Assembly (NCBI RefSeq): GCF_900637195.1 | Contig: NZ_LR134356.1 | Location: 4,836,001-4,900,000, forward strand | Length of the DNA: 64,000 nt | DNA from: Mycolicibacterium aurum | GTDB taxonomy: Bacteria; Actinomycetota; Actinomycetes; Mycobacteriales; Mycobacteriaceae | Reading direction: 5' to 3' | Part shown: one piece after another, positions 15,047 to 24,216 of the stretch | Position numbering within the stretch: the stretch's first letter is position 1 | Layout: every line of letters begins with the position of its first letter | Notes under the pieces: model-generated | Database searches by the model: none | The model's input: only the letters and a program-made list of their open reading frames with translations | Told to the model about the DNA's origin: nothing | Position numbers and translations under genes: made by a program

Positions 15047-17395
15047 TCAGAGCTTCGTGACGGGCGCGTGGTTGTGCATCAGCTTCACGCGGCCTGCGCT
15101 CCCGAAGTCGATCAACGACATCGCGGACTCGCCGGCACCGGTGACCTCTTCGACCCTGCCGAGTCCGTATTTGTCGTGGGTGACGCGATCGCCCGGTTCC
15201 AGGACGATGGGCGCGCGCTTGCCCGCCCCCGACCGTGACGGAGTCGGCGACGGCCGCGGTGTGCCGTACCGGCCCGCATTGCCGACCGGTGCGGACATCC
15301 TCGACGCCGGCTGCTCGGTGCGGCGCCAGTCGATGAGCTCCTGCGGGATTTCCCGGAGGAACCGTGATTCCGGGTTGAGCATCGGTTGCCCCCAGGACGA
15401 GCGCACTTTGGCGCGGCTGAGATAGAGGCGCTGACGGGCCCGGGTGATGCCGACATAGGCCAGTCGGCGCTCCTCGGAGAGCTCGACCGGATCGCCGAGC
15501 GCCCGCATGTGGGGGAACATGCCGTCCTCCCAGCCGGTCACGAACACCACCGGAAACTCCAGGCCCTTGGCGGTGTGCAGCGTCATCATCGTCACCACGC
15601 CTGATCCGTGCTCCGGGATGTCGTCGGCGTCGGCGACCAGTGACACCCGTTCCAGAAAGGCCGCGAGCACACCCGTGTCAGGAATGTCCTCGTCCTGCGG
15701 CTCGGCTCCATCCTCGTCGGCCAGCGCCTTCGCGTTGGCCAGATCGATGCTGAATTCGTGTGCGACGCTCACCAATTCGTTCAAGTTGTCAAGGCGCGCC
15801 AGGTCCTGCGGATCACTCGAGGATTCGAGTTCAGCGCGGTAGCCGGTGCGGTCCAGCACGGATTCGACGAGATCGCCGAGTTCGCCTTCGAGTCCGGCCC
15901 TGAGCTCGTCGAGCATCTCGACGAACCCGGCGATCGCCTTGGCCGAGCGCGAGTTCAGCAGCGGCACTTTGCCTTCGGCCGCATCCGCAAGGGCATCGTT
16001 GAAGGTGGCACCCGTGGTCTCGGCGTGGACGGCGACGCACGCCTCGGCGCGGTCGCCGATTCCGCGGCGCGGGGTGTTGAGAATTCGGCGCATGCTGACC
16101 GCATCGCCGGGGTTGTCGAGCACCCGCAGATAGGCGACGATGTCGCGGATCTCGCGGCGCTCGTAAAAGCGGACTCCCCCAACCACTTTGTAGGGAATCC
16201 CGGCACGGATGAAGACTTCCTCGATGGCGCGTGAGGAGTTGTTGGTGCGGTAGAACACCGCGACGTCGTTGTAGGAGAAGTCACTGCTCGAATCGGACAG
16301 CGCATCGATTTCCTGCGCGATGAAACGCGCTTCGTCGTGTTCGTTGTCGGACACGTAGCCGACGATCAGCTCACCGTCGCCGGCGTCGGTCCACAGTCGC
16401 TTCTCGCGGCGGCCGGCGTTGCGCGCGATCACCGAGTTCGCGGCGTTGAGGATGGTCTGCGTCGATCGATAGTTCTGTTCCAGCAGAATCGTCGTGGCGT
16501 TGGGGTAATCGCGCTCGAAGTCCTCGATGTTGCGGATCGTCGCGCCACGGAACGCGTAGATCGACTGGTCGGCGTCGCCGACGACGCACAGCTCGGCGGG
16601 GGCGACACCGGCGATGTCGTCGTCGGCAGCCTGGGTTCCGACCAGCTCACGGACCAGCACGTACTGCGCGTGGTTGGTGTCTTGGTACTCGTCGACCAGG
16701 ATGTGCCGGAACCGGCGCCGATAGTACTGGGCGATCTGCGGAAAGGCTTGCAGCACAGCGACCGTCTCGCCGATCAGATCGTCGAAGTCCAGAGCGTTGG
16801 CGGCCCGCAGTCTGCGTTGATATTCGGCGTAGACGGTGGCGATGATGCGGGCCAGGTCGTCTTCGGCTTCCGACGCCTCGGCCGCAGCCTGCTCGGGACC
16901 GATCAGCTCGTTCTTCAGGTTGGAGATCCCGTTGGCCAGCAGCCGCGGCGAGTGCCGCTTGGTGTCCAGGCCCATGTCCTTGCCGATCATCAACAGCAGG
17001 CGGCGCGAGTCGTCGGAGTCGTAGATGGAGAAGTTCGAATTCAGGCCCGGCAGCAGCGAGGCCTGATTGCGCAGGATCCGCACGCACGTCGAGTGGAATG
17101 TCGACACCCACATGTTGCGTGCCCGTGGGCCCACGAGCTGGACCACCCGTTCCCGCATCTCGGCAGCGGCCTTGTTCGTGAACGTGATGGCCAGCACCTG
17201 GCCCACCCCGACGTCGCGGGCGGCCAGCAGATACGCGATGCGGCGGGTCAGCACCGCCGTCTTGCCCGACCCGGCACCGGCGACGATCAGAAGCGGGGTC
17301 CCCTCGTGGAGGACCGCCCGGCGCTGTTGCGGGTTGAGGCCTTCGAGGAGTTCATCGGTGCCGGTCGGCACAGTGGACAAGGAGGGTGAAGTCAT
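15047..17395 (-). CDS. uvrD1: ATP-dependent DNA helicase UvrD1/PcrA
   Basis: This 782-residue superfamily 1A helicase starts MTSPSLSTVPTGTDELLEGL; the open frame upstream of 17395 has no helicase homology. Motifs are intact: Walker A AGAGSGKT (K45), ITFTNKAAAEMR, DEYQDTNHAQ, GDADQSIYAFRGA, EQNYRST and VGITRARQRLYL. The C-terminus (EPGDRVTHDKYGLGRVEEV) is the Tudor-like domain that in UvrD/PcrA contacts RNA polymerase or UvrB. It acts in nucleotide excision repair and, in mycobacteria, stimulates Ku-dependent unwinding, so the presence of ku in this window is functionally relevant. It is divergent from the chorismate mutase gene. Confidence 0.95.
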   Translation of the reverse strand: MTSPSLSTVPTGTDELLEGLNPQQRRAVLHEGTPLLIVAGAGSGKTAVLTRRIAYLLAARDVGVGQVLAITFTNKAAAEMRERVVQLVGPRARNMWVSTFHSTCVRILRNQASLLPGLNSNFSIYDSDDSRRLLLMIGKDMGLDTKRHSPRLLANGISNLKNELIGPEQAAAEASEAEDDLARIIATVYAEYQRRLRAANALDFDDLIGETVAVLQAFPQIAQYYRRRFRHILVDEYQDTNHAQYVLVRELVGTQAADDDIAGVAPAELCVVGDADQSIYAFRGATIRNIEDFERDYPNATTILLEQNYRSTQTILNAANSVIARNAGRREKRLWTDAGDGELIVGYVSDNEHDEARFIAQEIDALSDSSSDFSYNDVAVFYRTNNSSRAIEEVFIRAGIPYKVVGGVRFYERREIRDIVAYLRVLDNPGDAVSMRRILNTPRRGIGDRAEACVAVHAETTGATFNDALADAAEGKVPLLNSRSAKAIAGFVEMLDELRAGLEGELGDLVESVLDRTGYRAELESSSDPQDLARLDNLNELVSVAHEFSIDLANAKALADEDGAEPQDEDIPDTGVLAAFLERVSLVADADDIPEHGSGVVTMMTLHTAKGLEFPVVFVTGWEDGMFPHMRALGDPVELSEERRLAYVGITRARQRLYLSRAKVRSSWGQPMLNPESRFLREIPQELIDWRRTEQPASRMSAPVGNAGRYGTPRPSPTPSRSGAGKRAPIVLEPGDRVTHDKYGLGRVEEVTGAGESAMSLIDFGSAGRVKLMHNHAPVTKL

Positions 17396-17639
17396 ATCGT
17401 TACCAAACTTACCGCTGCGCAGGGACAACCTTTGCGCTGCCACGGCACGTAGTGGCACACTCGTTGAGTGCAAGGTCAGCAGCGTCGATTTTTTTACGGG
17501 TACCGGCCAGCGGTGCCCGTGGTCTAGCTGCTTTCCCTCCAGCCCCGCGGTCCGCTTCCGGATCCGGGGCTTGTCTCTTGTGTGAGGCCCGAAACCGGAC
17601 GGACCAGACAATTCACACCAGGAGAATCCGGAGAACGAC

Positions 17640-17921
17640 ATGACGACGGAAACCACGGGATCATTGACGGTGCCTGACAACCCCGATATCGCTGAGCTGC
17701 GCCAGGAGATCGATCAACTCGACGCGACGATCCTCGAGGCGATCCAGCGGCGCACCGAGATCTCACAGACGATCGGCAAGGCGCGGATGGCCTCGGGCGG
17801 TACCCGCCTGGTGCACAGCCGCGAGATGAAAGTGATCGAGCGCTACAGCGTGCTCGGCGAAGAGGGCAAGAACCTCGCCATGCTGCTGTTGCGGCTGGGC
17901 CGCGGCCGCCTCGGCCACTGA
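17640..17921 (+). CDS. Chorismate mutase (intracellular AroQ-delta type, Rv0948c-like)
   Basis: This 93-residue all-helical protein begins MTTETTGSLTVPDNPDIAEL and matches the AroQ fold: ELRQEIDQLDATILEAIQRR, an ISQTIGKARM segment and a VHSREMKVIERY helix with the Arg/Lys/Glu residues that bind chorismate. It converts chorismate to prephenate for Phe and Tyr synthesis. The short C-terminus ending RLGRGRLGH corresponds to the tail that, in the M. tuberculosis enzyme, docks on DAHP synthase and gives activity and feedback control. No signal peptide is present, unlike the secreted mutase Rv1885c. A GGAGAA site precedes the ATG. Confidence 0.93.
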   Translation: MTTETTGSLTVPDNPDIAELRQEIDQLDATILEAIQRRTEISQTIGKARMASGGTRLVHSREMKVIERYSVLGEEGKNLAMLLLRLGRGRLGH

Positions 17922-17946
17922 CCCCTGCAGATCCGGCGCGCGCGCA

Positions 17947-19998
17947 TCACTCCGGTGTGAGCGCCTCGACCAGCCACGGCGTCAGCCACTCGACGGCCTC
18001 GGGTGTCGGGTGCACGCCGTCGCTGCGCACCTTCAGACCGTCGACCCTGGTCTGGTAGTAGCCGTTGGGGCTCAGCTTCTTGTTCAGGTCCAGCACCGTG
18101 GCATTGGGGCGCATCTCGACGACGCTGCGCAACAGCGTGTTCCAGCGCTCGACGCGGATGGGCTGATCCTCGGGGTACAGACTGCCGTCCGGCTTCTCCG
18201 CACGCCGGTTGTACGGTTCGGTGGTCACGACCACCCTCGCCCCGGTCGAGGACAGGATGTCCAGCGCCCGGTTCAATTCACTGCGCAGGTAGGCGTCGTA
18301 GCCGGGCTCCCCGATGTGGGTCCAGCGGCCTTCGTTCATCCGGTCCACCACTTCCCAGCGCCCGACGACGAGTAGCACCACGTCGGGTTTCTCGTATCCG
18401 ATCCGCTGGGCCCACCGCGCCGGCCACGCGTCGCACTCCGGTTTCTGCGGCAGCTCCTGGCCCACGTACTCGTAAGGCCCGCCGCGGGCGATCCCGCACC
18501 CGATCGTGGTGAAGTCGGCGAAATCCATGCCGGGGGTATCGGGGAGGTAGCGCATCATCGTCCACGCGATGGAGTCGCCGAACACCGCCACCCGCAGATC
18601 GCCGGGGGCGCGGGGAGTTCGGACGGGCGGCACCGCAACGGCCACCTCCGGTCCGACCAGCGCCGCATTGTCGATCAGCGGACCCGGGACCGGCATCGCG
18701 GGCAGGACCCGGACCGGCAGCACGGTCATCGTCACCACCGCGGCCGTCGCTGCGGTGGCCGCCGCCAGCGGAAGCATCGGCACGAACGCCGGGCGCCATT
18801 CCCGGATCGGCTGCTCGATCAACCACCACGACAGCGTCGCGAGCGCGATCGTCGCAGCGCAGCGCAGCGCGAACAGCTGCCAGCCGGCGATGCCGGTCCG
18901 CTCGCCGTTGAGGACGAGGAAGATCGGCCAGTGCCACAGGTAGACGCCGTACGAGATGGCGCCGAGGCCGACGAGCGGGCCGACCGACAGCAGGCGTGCG
19001 ACGGGCCCGTCCTGAGCGAGCGCCACCGGGGCGATCACGAGAATCGCGGCGACCGCGACGACCACCAGCAGTCCGCTGCGGAATTCCTCGGCGCTTCCCG
19101 TCGCGATGCGCGCGGCCATGAACAGCACCACGAGTCCCACCACCGGAAGGGACCACGCGAGCCACCGCGCCCACCGCGAACGGAAGACCACCAGACCCGC
19201 GGTCAGCCCCCGCCAGTCACGGACCAGCAGCGCCGCTGCCGCCGCACCGACCAGCAGCGCCTGGACCCGGGTGTCGGTGCCGAAGTAGACGCGATTGAGC
19301 GTTGCGTCCGAGGTGAGCAGGAAGGTCGCCGACGCCGACGCGACGATCCCGAGGGATGCCAGGCCGAAGACCGCGACGCGCACCGCGCGCTGGGAGAGCG
19401 GGAGCCCACGCCGGTACGCCAGCGCGGCCAATCCGGCGACAGCAGCCGCGACCAGCAGGGGCCACAGGACGTAGTACTGCTCCTCGACAGCCAGTGACCA
19501 CGTGTGCTGCAGCGGAGACGCGGGCGCGCCCTGGGAGAAGTAGTCGGTGTTCTGCGACACGAACATCCAGTTCGACATCCAGAAGAACGTGGCCACGGCG
19601 TCGTCGCGCAATCGTGCCGTGGATTCCTCGGCGAACAGGCCCGCCGCCGCGACGACGGCGAGCACCATCACCAGCAGGGCGGGGAGCAGTCTGCGGGCGC
19701 GCCGGATCCAGAAGCTCTTCAGCCCGATCCGTCCGGTCCGTCCGATCTCGTCCAGCAGCAGCGACGTGATGAGGAATCCGCTGAGGACGAAGAAGACGTC
19801 GACGCCCAGGAAGCCGCCGGACAGACCCGGCACGCCGCCGTGGTCGGCCAGCACCAGCAGGACGGCGATCGCGCGGACTCCGTCGAGTGCGGGAATCGCC
19901 TGGCCCGGACCGACGTAGCGGCGCGGACCCACCCGGAGTGGAGCCGCGCCCGCAGCCATGCCGTCGGTACCGGATGTGACGGCTCTGCCGTCGGTCAC
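17947..19998 (-). CDS. OafA-type membrane acyltransferase with C-terminal SGNH domain
   Basis: The 683-residue protein probably starts at GTG 19998 behind GGGAAGGGG. Residues 35-400 form the acyltransferase-3 domain with about ten membrane spans and characteristic LDGVRAIAVLLVLADHGG (catalytic His), GGFLGVDVFFVLSGFLIT and TWSLAVEEQYY motifs. Residues 460-680 form an SGNH hydrolase-like domain, with VAVFGDSIAW holding the Ser and DGVHPTPEAV holding the Asp-His pair. Such fused proteins O-acetylate or O-acylate surface glycans, with the SGNH half facing outward. The glycan target here is not evident; the neighbours are metabolic genes. Confidence 0.92.
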   Translation of the reverse strand: MTDGRAVTSGTDGMAAGAAPLRVGPRRYVGPGQAIPALDGVRAIAVLLVLADHGGVPGLSGGFLGVDVFFVLSGFLITSLLLDEIGRTGRIGLKSFWIRRARRLLPALLVMVLAVVAAAGLFAEESTARLRDDAVATFFWMSNWMFVSQNTDYFSQGAPASPLQHTWSLAVEEQYYVLWPLLVAAAVAGLAALAYRRGLPLSQRAVRVAVFGLASLGIVASASATFLLTSDATLNRVYFGTDTRVQALLVGAAAAALLVRDWRGLTAGLVVFRSRWARWLAWSLPVVGLVVLFMAARIATGSAEEFRSGLLVVVAVAAILVIAPVALAQDGPVARLLSVGPLVGLGAISYGVYLWHWPIFLVLNGERTGIAGWQLFALRCAATIALATLSWWLIEQPIREWRPAFVPMLPLAAATAATAAVVTMTVLPVRVLPAMPVPGPLIDNAALVGPEVAVAVPPVRTPRAPGDLRVAVFGDSIAWTMMRYLPDTPGMDFADFTTIGCGIARGGPYEYVGQELPQKPECDAWPARWAQRIGYEKPDVVLLVVGRWEVVDRMNEGRWTHIGEPGYDAYLRSELNRALDILSSTGARVVVTTEPYNRRAEKPDGSLYPEDQPIRVERWNTLLRSVVEMRPNATVLDLNKKLSPNGYYQTRVDGLKVRSDGVHPTPEAVEWLTPWLVEALTPE

Positions 19999-20089
19999 GT
20001 CGCGGCCCCTTCCCTGCCTCCGAGCAAGGAAGTCTAGGGGCGGGTGCGCGGCGAATCCGGAAGGCGCGCGCGGAGTCTGCCCGTGGACG

Positions 20090-21538
20090 CTAGGGCGTCA
20101 GGGCGATGTACTTGGTGTCGAGATACTCCTCGATGCCCTCGATGCCGCCCTCACGCCCGAACCCGGATTCCTTGATTCCGCCGAACGGCGCCGCGGCGTC
20201 GGAGATGACTCCGCGGTTGATGCCGACCATGCCGGACTCGATCCCCTCGGCCACCCGCAGCGCGCGATCCAACGACTTCGTGTACACGTAGGCGGCCAGG
20301 CCGTACTCGGTGTCGTTGGCGGCGGCGATGCCCTCCTCCTCGGTGTCGAACCCGGCGATGGGTGCGACGGGACCGAACACTTCTTCCTTGAGGATGCGCG
20401 CGTCGGCGGGGACGTCGGTGAGCACGGTGGCCGGGTAGAAGTTGCCCGGCCCGCCGGGCGCCACCCCGCCGACGGCGACGGTGGCGCCGCGCGACACCGC
20501 GTCGGACACCAACTCCGTCACGGTGGCGACCTGCTTGGCGTTGATCAGCGGCCCCAGCGTCGCGTTCTCGTCGAGGCCCTTGCCGAGCGTAAACTCGCTC
20601 ATCCGCTTGACGAACTTGTCGGTGAACTCCTCGCGCACCGCGTTGGCGACGTGGAACCGGTTGGCCGCGGTGCATGCCTCGCCGCCGTTACGCATCTTGG
20701 CCAACACCGCACCGTCGACCGCGGCGTCGACATCGGCGTCGTCGAAGACGATGAAGGGTGCGTTGCCGCCGAGCTCCATCGACGTCCGCAGCAGCTTGTC
20801 GGCCGACTGCTTCACCAGGGCCTTGCCGACCCCCGTCGATCCGGTGAAGGTCAGCTTGCGCAGCCGGCCGTCGTTGATCAGCGCCTCCGAGACCGGGCCC
20901 GGGCTGCTCGTCGGCAGTACCGACAGCACGCCCTTGGGCAGGCCGGCCTCGTCCATCAGCTTGGCCAGCAGCAGCATCGTCAGCGGCGTCTCCTGCGCGG
21001 GCTTGATGATCATCGTGCAGCCCGCGGCGAACGCGGGACCCATCTTGCGGGTGCCCATCGCCAGCGGAAAGTTCCACGGCGTGATCGCGTAGCACGGGCC
21101 CACGGCCTGCTTGGTGACGATGATCCGCCCGTTCCCGGCGGGGCTGGGGGTGTAACGACCCCCGATGCGGACGGCCTCCTCGGCGAACCAGCGGAAGAAC
21201 TCGGCGCCGTAGGTCACCTCGCCCTTGCTCTCCGCTACCACCTTGCCCATCTCCATGGTCATCAGCGCGGCGATGTCGTCGGCGCGGTCGGTGATCGCTT
21301 CGAACACCGATCGCAGGATCTCGCCGCGCTTACGGGGGGCGGTGCCGGCCCATTCGGCCTGCACGCCGCATGCGACGTCCAGCGCGGTGCTCGCATCCTC
21401 GGCCGTCGCGTCGGCAACGGAGATCAGCACTTCGTCGTTGCTCGGATCCAGCACGTCGAACGTCGACTTGCCTTCGCGCTCCTCACCGCCGATCCACAAA
21501 CCGGTGGGGACGGATTTCAACAAGGTGGCAGCATCCAT
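20090..21538 (-). CDS. gabD: NAD(P)-dependent succinate-semialdehyde dehydrogenase
   Basis: The 482-residue aldehyde dehydrogenase starts at ATG 21538 (MDAATLLKSVPTGLWIGGEE). The nucleotide-binding FTGSTGVGKAL, general base Glu in MELGGNAPFIVF and catalytic Cys in NGGEACTAANRF near residue 285 are all present. Length and sequence fit the GabD branch that oxidises succinate semialdehyde to succinate, feeding the TCA cycle beside the sucCD ligase. The start is 50 bp from the divergent pgi start, so the two share a compact promoter region. Substrate assignment within the large family is by resemblance only. Confidence 0.87.
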   Translation of the reverse strand: MDAATLLKSVPTGLWIGGEEREGKSTFDVLDPSNDEVLISVADATAEDASTALDVACGVQAEWAGTAPRKRGEILRSVFEAITDRADDIAALMTMEMGKVVAESKGEVTYGAEFFRWFAEEAVRIGGRYTPSPAGNGRIIVTKQAVGPCYAITPWNFPLAMGTRKMGPAFAAGCTMIIKPAQETPLTMLLLAKLMDEAGLPKGVLSVLPTSSPGPVSEALINDGRLRKLTFTGSTGVGKALVKQSADKLLRTSMELGGNAPFIVFDDADVDAAVDGAVLAKMRNGGEACTAANRFHVANAVREEFTDKFVKRMSEFTLGKGLDENATLGPLINAKQVATVTELVSDAVSRGATVAVGGVAPGGPGNFYPATVLTDVPADARILKEEVFGPVAPIAGFDTEEEGIAAANDTEYGLAAYVYTKSLDRALRVAEGIESGMVGINRGVISDAAAPFGGIKESGFGREGGIEGIEEYLDTKYIALTP

Positions 21539-21588
21539 ACCCCACGTCTTACACCTTCGGCCAGCGAGCCGCACTAGGGTTCTCAAGC

Positions 21589-23256
21589 ATGGGTAGCGAA
21601 GAGCCGACAACCTCCGACATCACCGCATCGCCTGCCTGGGAGGCACTGTCCCGCCACCACGATGAGATCGGCACCAAGGATCTGCGGGGGTTGTTCGCCG
21701 AGGATCCGGCGCGTGGCACGGAGTTCACGCTGACGGTCGGCGACCTGTACATCGACTACAGCAAGCACCGCGTGACACAGCAGACGGTGACGCTGTTGCT
21801 CGACCTCGCGCGCACCGCGGAGCTGACCGCCAAACGGGATGCGATGTTCGCCGGAGAGCACATCAACACCTCCGAGGACCGGGCGGTGTTGCACACCGCA
21901 CTACGGCTGCCCCGCGACGCGCAGCTGACCGTGGACGGGCAGGACGTCGTGGCCGACGTGCACGAGGTACTCGACCGGATGGGCGACTTCACCGACCGGC
22001 TGCGCAGTGGCGAGTGGCGCGGCGCGTCGGGAGAACGCATCACGACGGTGGTCAACATCGGCATCGGCGGGTCCGATCTGGGTCCGGTGATGGTGGATCA
22101 GGCGTTGCGCCACTACGCCGACGCCGGCATCTCCGCACGCTTCGTCTCCAACGTCGACCCGGCCGACCTCGTCGCGAAACTGGCCGGACTGGACCCGGCC
22201 ACAACGCTTTTCGTGATCGCGTCGAAGACATTCTCGACATTGGAGACACTGACCAACGCGACCGCGGCGCGCCGCTGGCTGACCGAGGCGCTGGGCGACG
22301 CCGCCGTATCCAAGCATTTCGTCGCGGTGTCGACGAACGCCAAGCTGGTCGACGACTTCGGCATCGACACCGACAACATGTTCGGCTTCTGGGACTGGGT
22401 CGGTGGCCGCTATTCGGTGGACTCGGCCATCGGGTTGTCGGTGATGGCGGTCATCGGCAGGGAGCGCTTCGCCGAGTTCCTCGCGGGCTTCCATCTGGTC
22501 GACGAGCACTTTCGCACGGCACCACTGGAAGCCAACGCGCCGGTGCTACTCGGGTTGATCGGGCTCTGGTACAACAACTTCTTCGGCGCGGAAACCCGTG
22601 CGGTGCTGCCGTATTCGAACGACCTGGCTCGGTTCGCGGCATATCTGCAGCAGCTGACGATGGAGTCCAACGGCAAATCGGTGCAGGCCGACGGCACGCC
22701 CGTACACAGCAGCACCGGCGAGATCTTCTGGGGCGAGCCCGGCACCAACGGCCAGCACGCGTTCTACCAGTTGCTGCACCAGGGCACCCGGCTGATTCCC
22801 GCCGACTTCATCGGGTTCAGCGAGCCCACCGACGATCTGCCGACCGCCGACGGCACCGGCAGCATGCACGACCTCCTGATGAGCAACTACTTCGCTCAGA
22901 CTCAGGTGCTGGCCTTCGGTAAGACCGCCGACGAGATTGCCGCCGAGGGGACCCCACCGAATGTGGTGCCGCACAAGGTGATGCCGGGCAACCGGCCGAG
23001 CACGTCGATCCTCGCGACGAAGCTGACCCCGTCGGTCGTCGGGCAGTTGGTCGCGCTCTACGAGCATCAGGTGTTCGTCGAGGGTGTCATCTGGGGTATC
23101 GACTCGTTCGACCAGTGGGGGGTCGAGCTGGGCAAGACCCAGGCCAAGGCGCTGCTACCCGTCATCACCAGCGAGGCCTCGCCGGCCCAGCAGACGGATT
23201 CGTCGACCGACGCCCTGGTGCGCCGCTACCGCACAGAGCGCGGCCGCACCGCGTGA
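21589..23256 (+). CDS. pgi: Glucose-6-phosphate isomerase
   Basis: The 555-residue enzyme starts at ATG 21589 (MGSEEPTTSDITASPAWEAL). It carries the phosphoglucose isomerase signatures: NIGIGGSDLGPVMVDQAL, SNVDPADL, SKTFSTLETLTNA, GRYSVDSAIG and the C-terminal GVELGKTQAK with the active-site Lys. It interconverts glucose-6-phosphate and fructose-6-phosphate in glycolysis and gluconeogenesis. The gene ends just before a strong hairpin that separates it from the convergent membrane-protein operon. Confidence 0.98.
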   Translation: MGSEEPTTSDITASPAWEALSRHHDEIGTKDLRGLFAEDPARGTEFTLTVGDLYIDYSKHRVTQQTVTLLLDLARTAELTAKRDAMFAGEHINTSEDRAVLHTALRLPRDAQLTVDGQDVVADVHEVLDRMGDFTDRLRSGEWRGASGERITTVVNIGIGGSDLGPVMVDQALRHYADAGISARFVSNVDPADLVAKLAGLDPATTLFVIASKTFSTLETLTNATAARRWLTEALGDAAVSKHFVAVSTNAKLVDDFGIDTDNMFGFWDWVGGRYSVDSAIGLSVMAVIGRERFAEFLAGFHLVDEHFRTAPLEANAPVLLGLIGLWYNNFFGAETRAVLPYSNDLARFAAYLQQLTMESNGKSVQADGTPVHSSTGEIFWGEPGTNGQHAFYQLLHQGTRLIPADFIGFSEPTDDLPTADGTGSMHDLLMSNYFAQTQVLAFGKTADEIAAEGTPPNVVPHKVMPGNRPSTSILATKLTPSVVGQLVALYEHQVFVEGVIWGIDSFDQWGVELGKTQAKALLPVITSEASPAQQTDSSTDALVRRYRTERGRTA

Positions 23257-23261
23257 TGCCG

Positions 23262-23293
23262 GCGTGGTCGTCGCCGCTGGGCGATGACCACGC
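23262..23293. terminator. Hairpin terminator between convergent genes
   Basis: A 14-bp GC-rich stem (GCGTGGTCGTCGCC, loop GCTG, then a near-perfect complement with one G-T pair) begins 5 nt after the pgi stop. There is no U-tract, as is common for mycobacterial terminators, and it lies between pgi and the minus-strand gene ending at 23306. Confidence 0.68.
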
Positions 23294-23305
23294 ACGCCGA
23301 ACCAC

Positions 23306-23833
23306 TCAAACCTCGGGGTCCGGCCGGGTCCAGCCCAGGATCATCGCCGGGGCGCACCCGCCGATCAGCAGCACCGTCATCACCATCAGCCCGCCGGCAT
23401 ACGCCATGGCGGTGTCGGTGCCGTCGGTGAGCACAGCGCCGAAGATCAGATAGAACACCGGTAGCAGCATCAGGTGCTGGGTGATGGCCAGGCCGATCGA
23501 GCGTGCGTTGTTGCGCTGGGACAGCTCGTATTCGTCGAGGGTGGTGTGCGGCGCGTCCCCCTGCCTGCCCGACACGATCTGCAGTGCGATCCACAGTGGG
23601 AAGAACACCAGGCACGCCGGCAACCACAACAGAGGCGCCCAACCAATCCCGAAGGCACACAGCAGACTCACTACGGCCATGTAGGCGAACGTGGCACCCA
23701 GCCCGACGACGAGGACGCGGCGCCGACCCCGGGGGCGCCAGCCCGGCAGCGAATTTGCGTAGGTGCGTTCGAATTTGAGGAACTGTCGGGCCCGGCGGCC
23801 CTGGTACCGGTCGATCAGGGTTGCCTCAGACAT
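23306..23833 (-). CDS. Four-helix membrane protein paired with XRE regulator
   Basis: The 175-residue protein starts at ATG 23833 behind a strong GGAAGGGAG site. After a basic N-terminus (RYQGRRARQFLKFERTY) there are four predicted spans near residues 40-65, 66-90, 115-137 and 143-165. The start overlaps the stop of the upstream XRE regulator gene by 8 bp (ATGTCTGA), so the two are co-translated. This arrangement, a small Cro/CI-like regulator followed by a four-helix membrane protein, is common in actinobacteria and firmicutes; the molecular role is unknown. Confidence 0.75.
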   Translation of the reverse strand: MSEATLIDRYQGRRARQFLKFERTYANSLPGWRPRGRRRVLVVGLGATFAYMAVVSLLCAFGIGWAPLLWLPACLVFFPLWIALQIVSGRQGDAPHTTLDEYELSQRNNARSIGLAITQHLMLLPVFYLIFGAVLTDGTDTAMAYAGGLMVMTVLLIGGCAPAMILGWTRPDPEV

Positions 23834-24119
23834 GTGCACTCCCTTCCTGTGGTCGGCTGTCCTTTCGGTAGAGCTCGGTCGACAGCGGGGTGAACGGCTC
23901 GCGGGAGAACACCGCCTCGACAGGCAGGCCGAACACCTCGCAGATGCGGAACGCCAGATCGAGGCTCGGATAGTGATCGCCCCGCTCCAGCGCGCCGACG
24001 GTTTGCGGATTGACGTCGATCAGCTCTGCAAGCTGGGCTCTCGCCAGTCGCCGCTCGGCACGCAGCACTCCGATCCGATTATGGATCGGACGCGTTTCCC
24101 CGCGTCGTACTGGACTCAT
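23826..24119 (-). CDS. XRE-family transcriptional regulator
   Basis: The 97-residue protein begins MSPVRRGETRPIHNRIGVLR. A Cro/CI helix-turn-helix covers residues 15-70 (LRAERRLARAQLAELIDVNPQTVGALERGDHYPS), followed by LDLAFRICEVFGLPVEAVFS, the typical continuation. A near-perfect 24-bp palindrome begins 7 bp upstream of its start and is its probable operator. It is co-translated with the downstream four-helix membrane protein. Confidence 0.85.
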   Translation of the reverse strand: MSPVRRGETRPIHNRIGVLRAERRLARAQLAELIDVNPQTVGALERGDHYPSLDLAFRICEVFGLPVEAVFSREPFTPLSTELYRKDSRPQEGSAHV

Positions 24120-24125
24120 CTAACC

Positions 24126-24149
24126 GATTGTTGGGAAAACCCAACGATC
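24126..24149. promoter_or_regulatory. Palindromic operator upstream of XRE gene
   Basis: Arms GATTGTTGGG and CCCAACGATC, one mismatch in ten, flank AAAA. The site ends 6 nt before the XRE start codon (24119, minus strand), a position suited to autoregulation by that protein. A structured 5' leader is the alternative reading. Confidence 0.6.
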
Positions 24150-24216
24150 TGTCAAGATTTACCGGCGGTCCGGTCAGAGACAGTGGTCCTCGGCGCGACG
24201 CTGCACGCCGCGATCG

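Noticed and set aside
19958..21577. 539-codon plus-strand open frame opposite gabD
   Set aside because: It is a shadow of a well-supported aldehyde dehydrogenase, with no recognisable domain.
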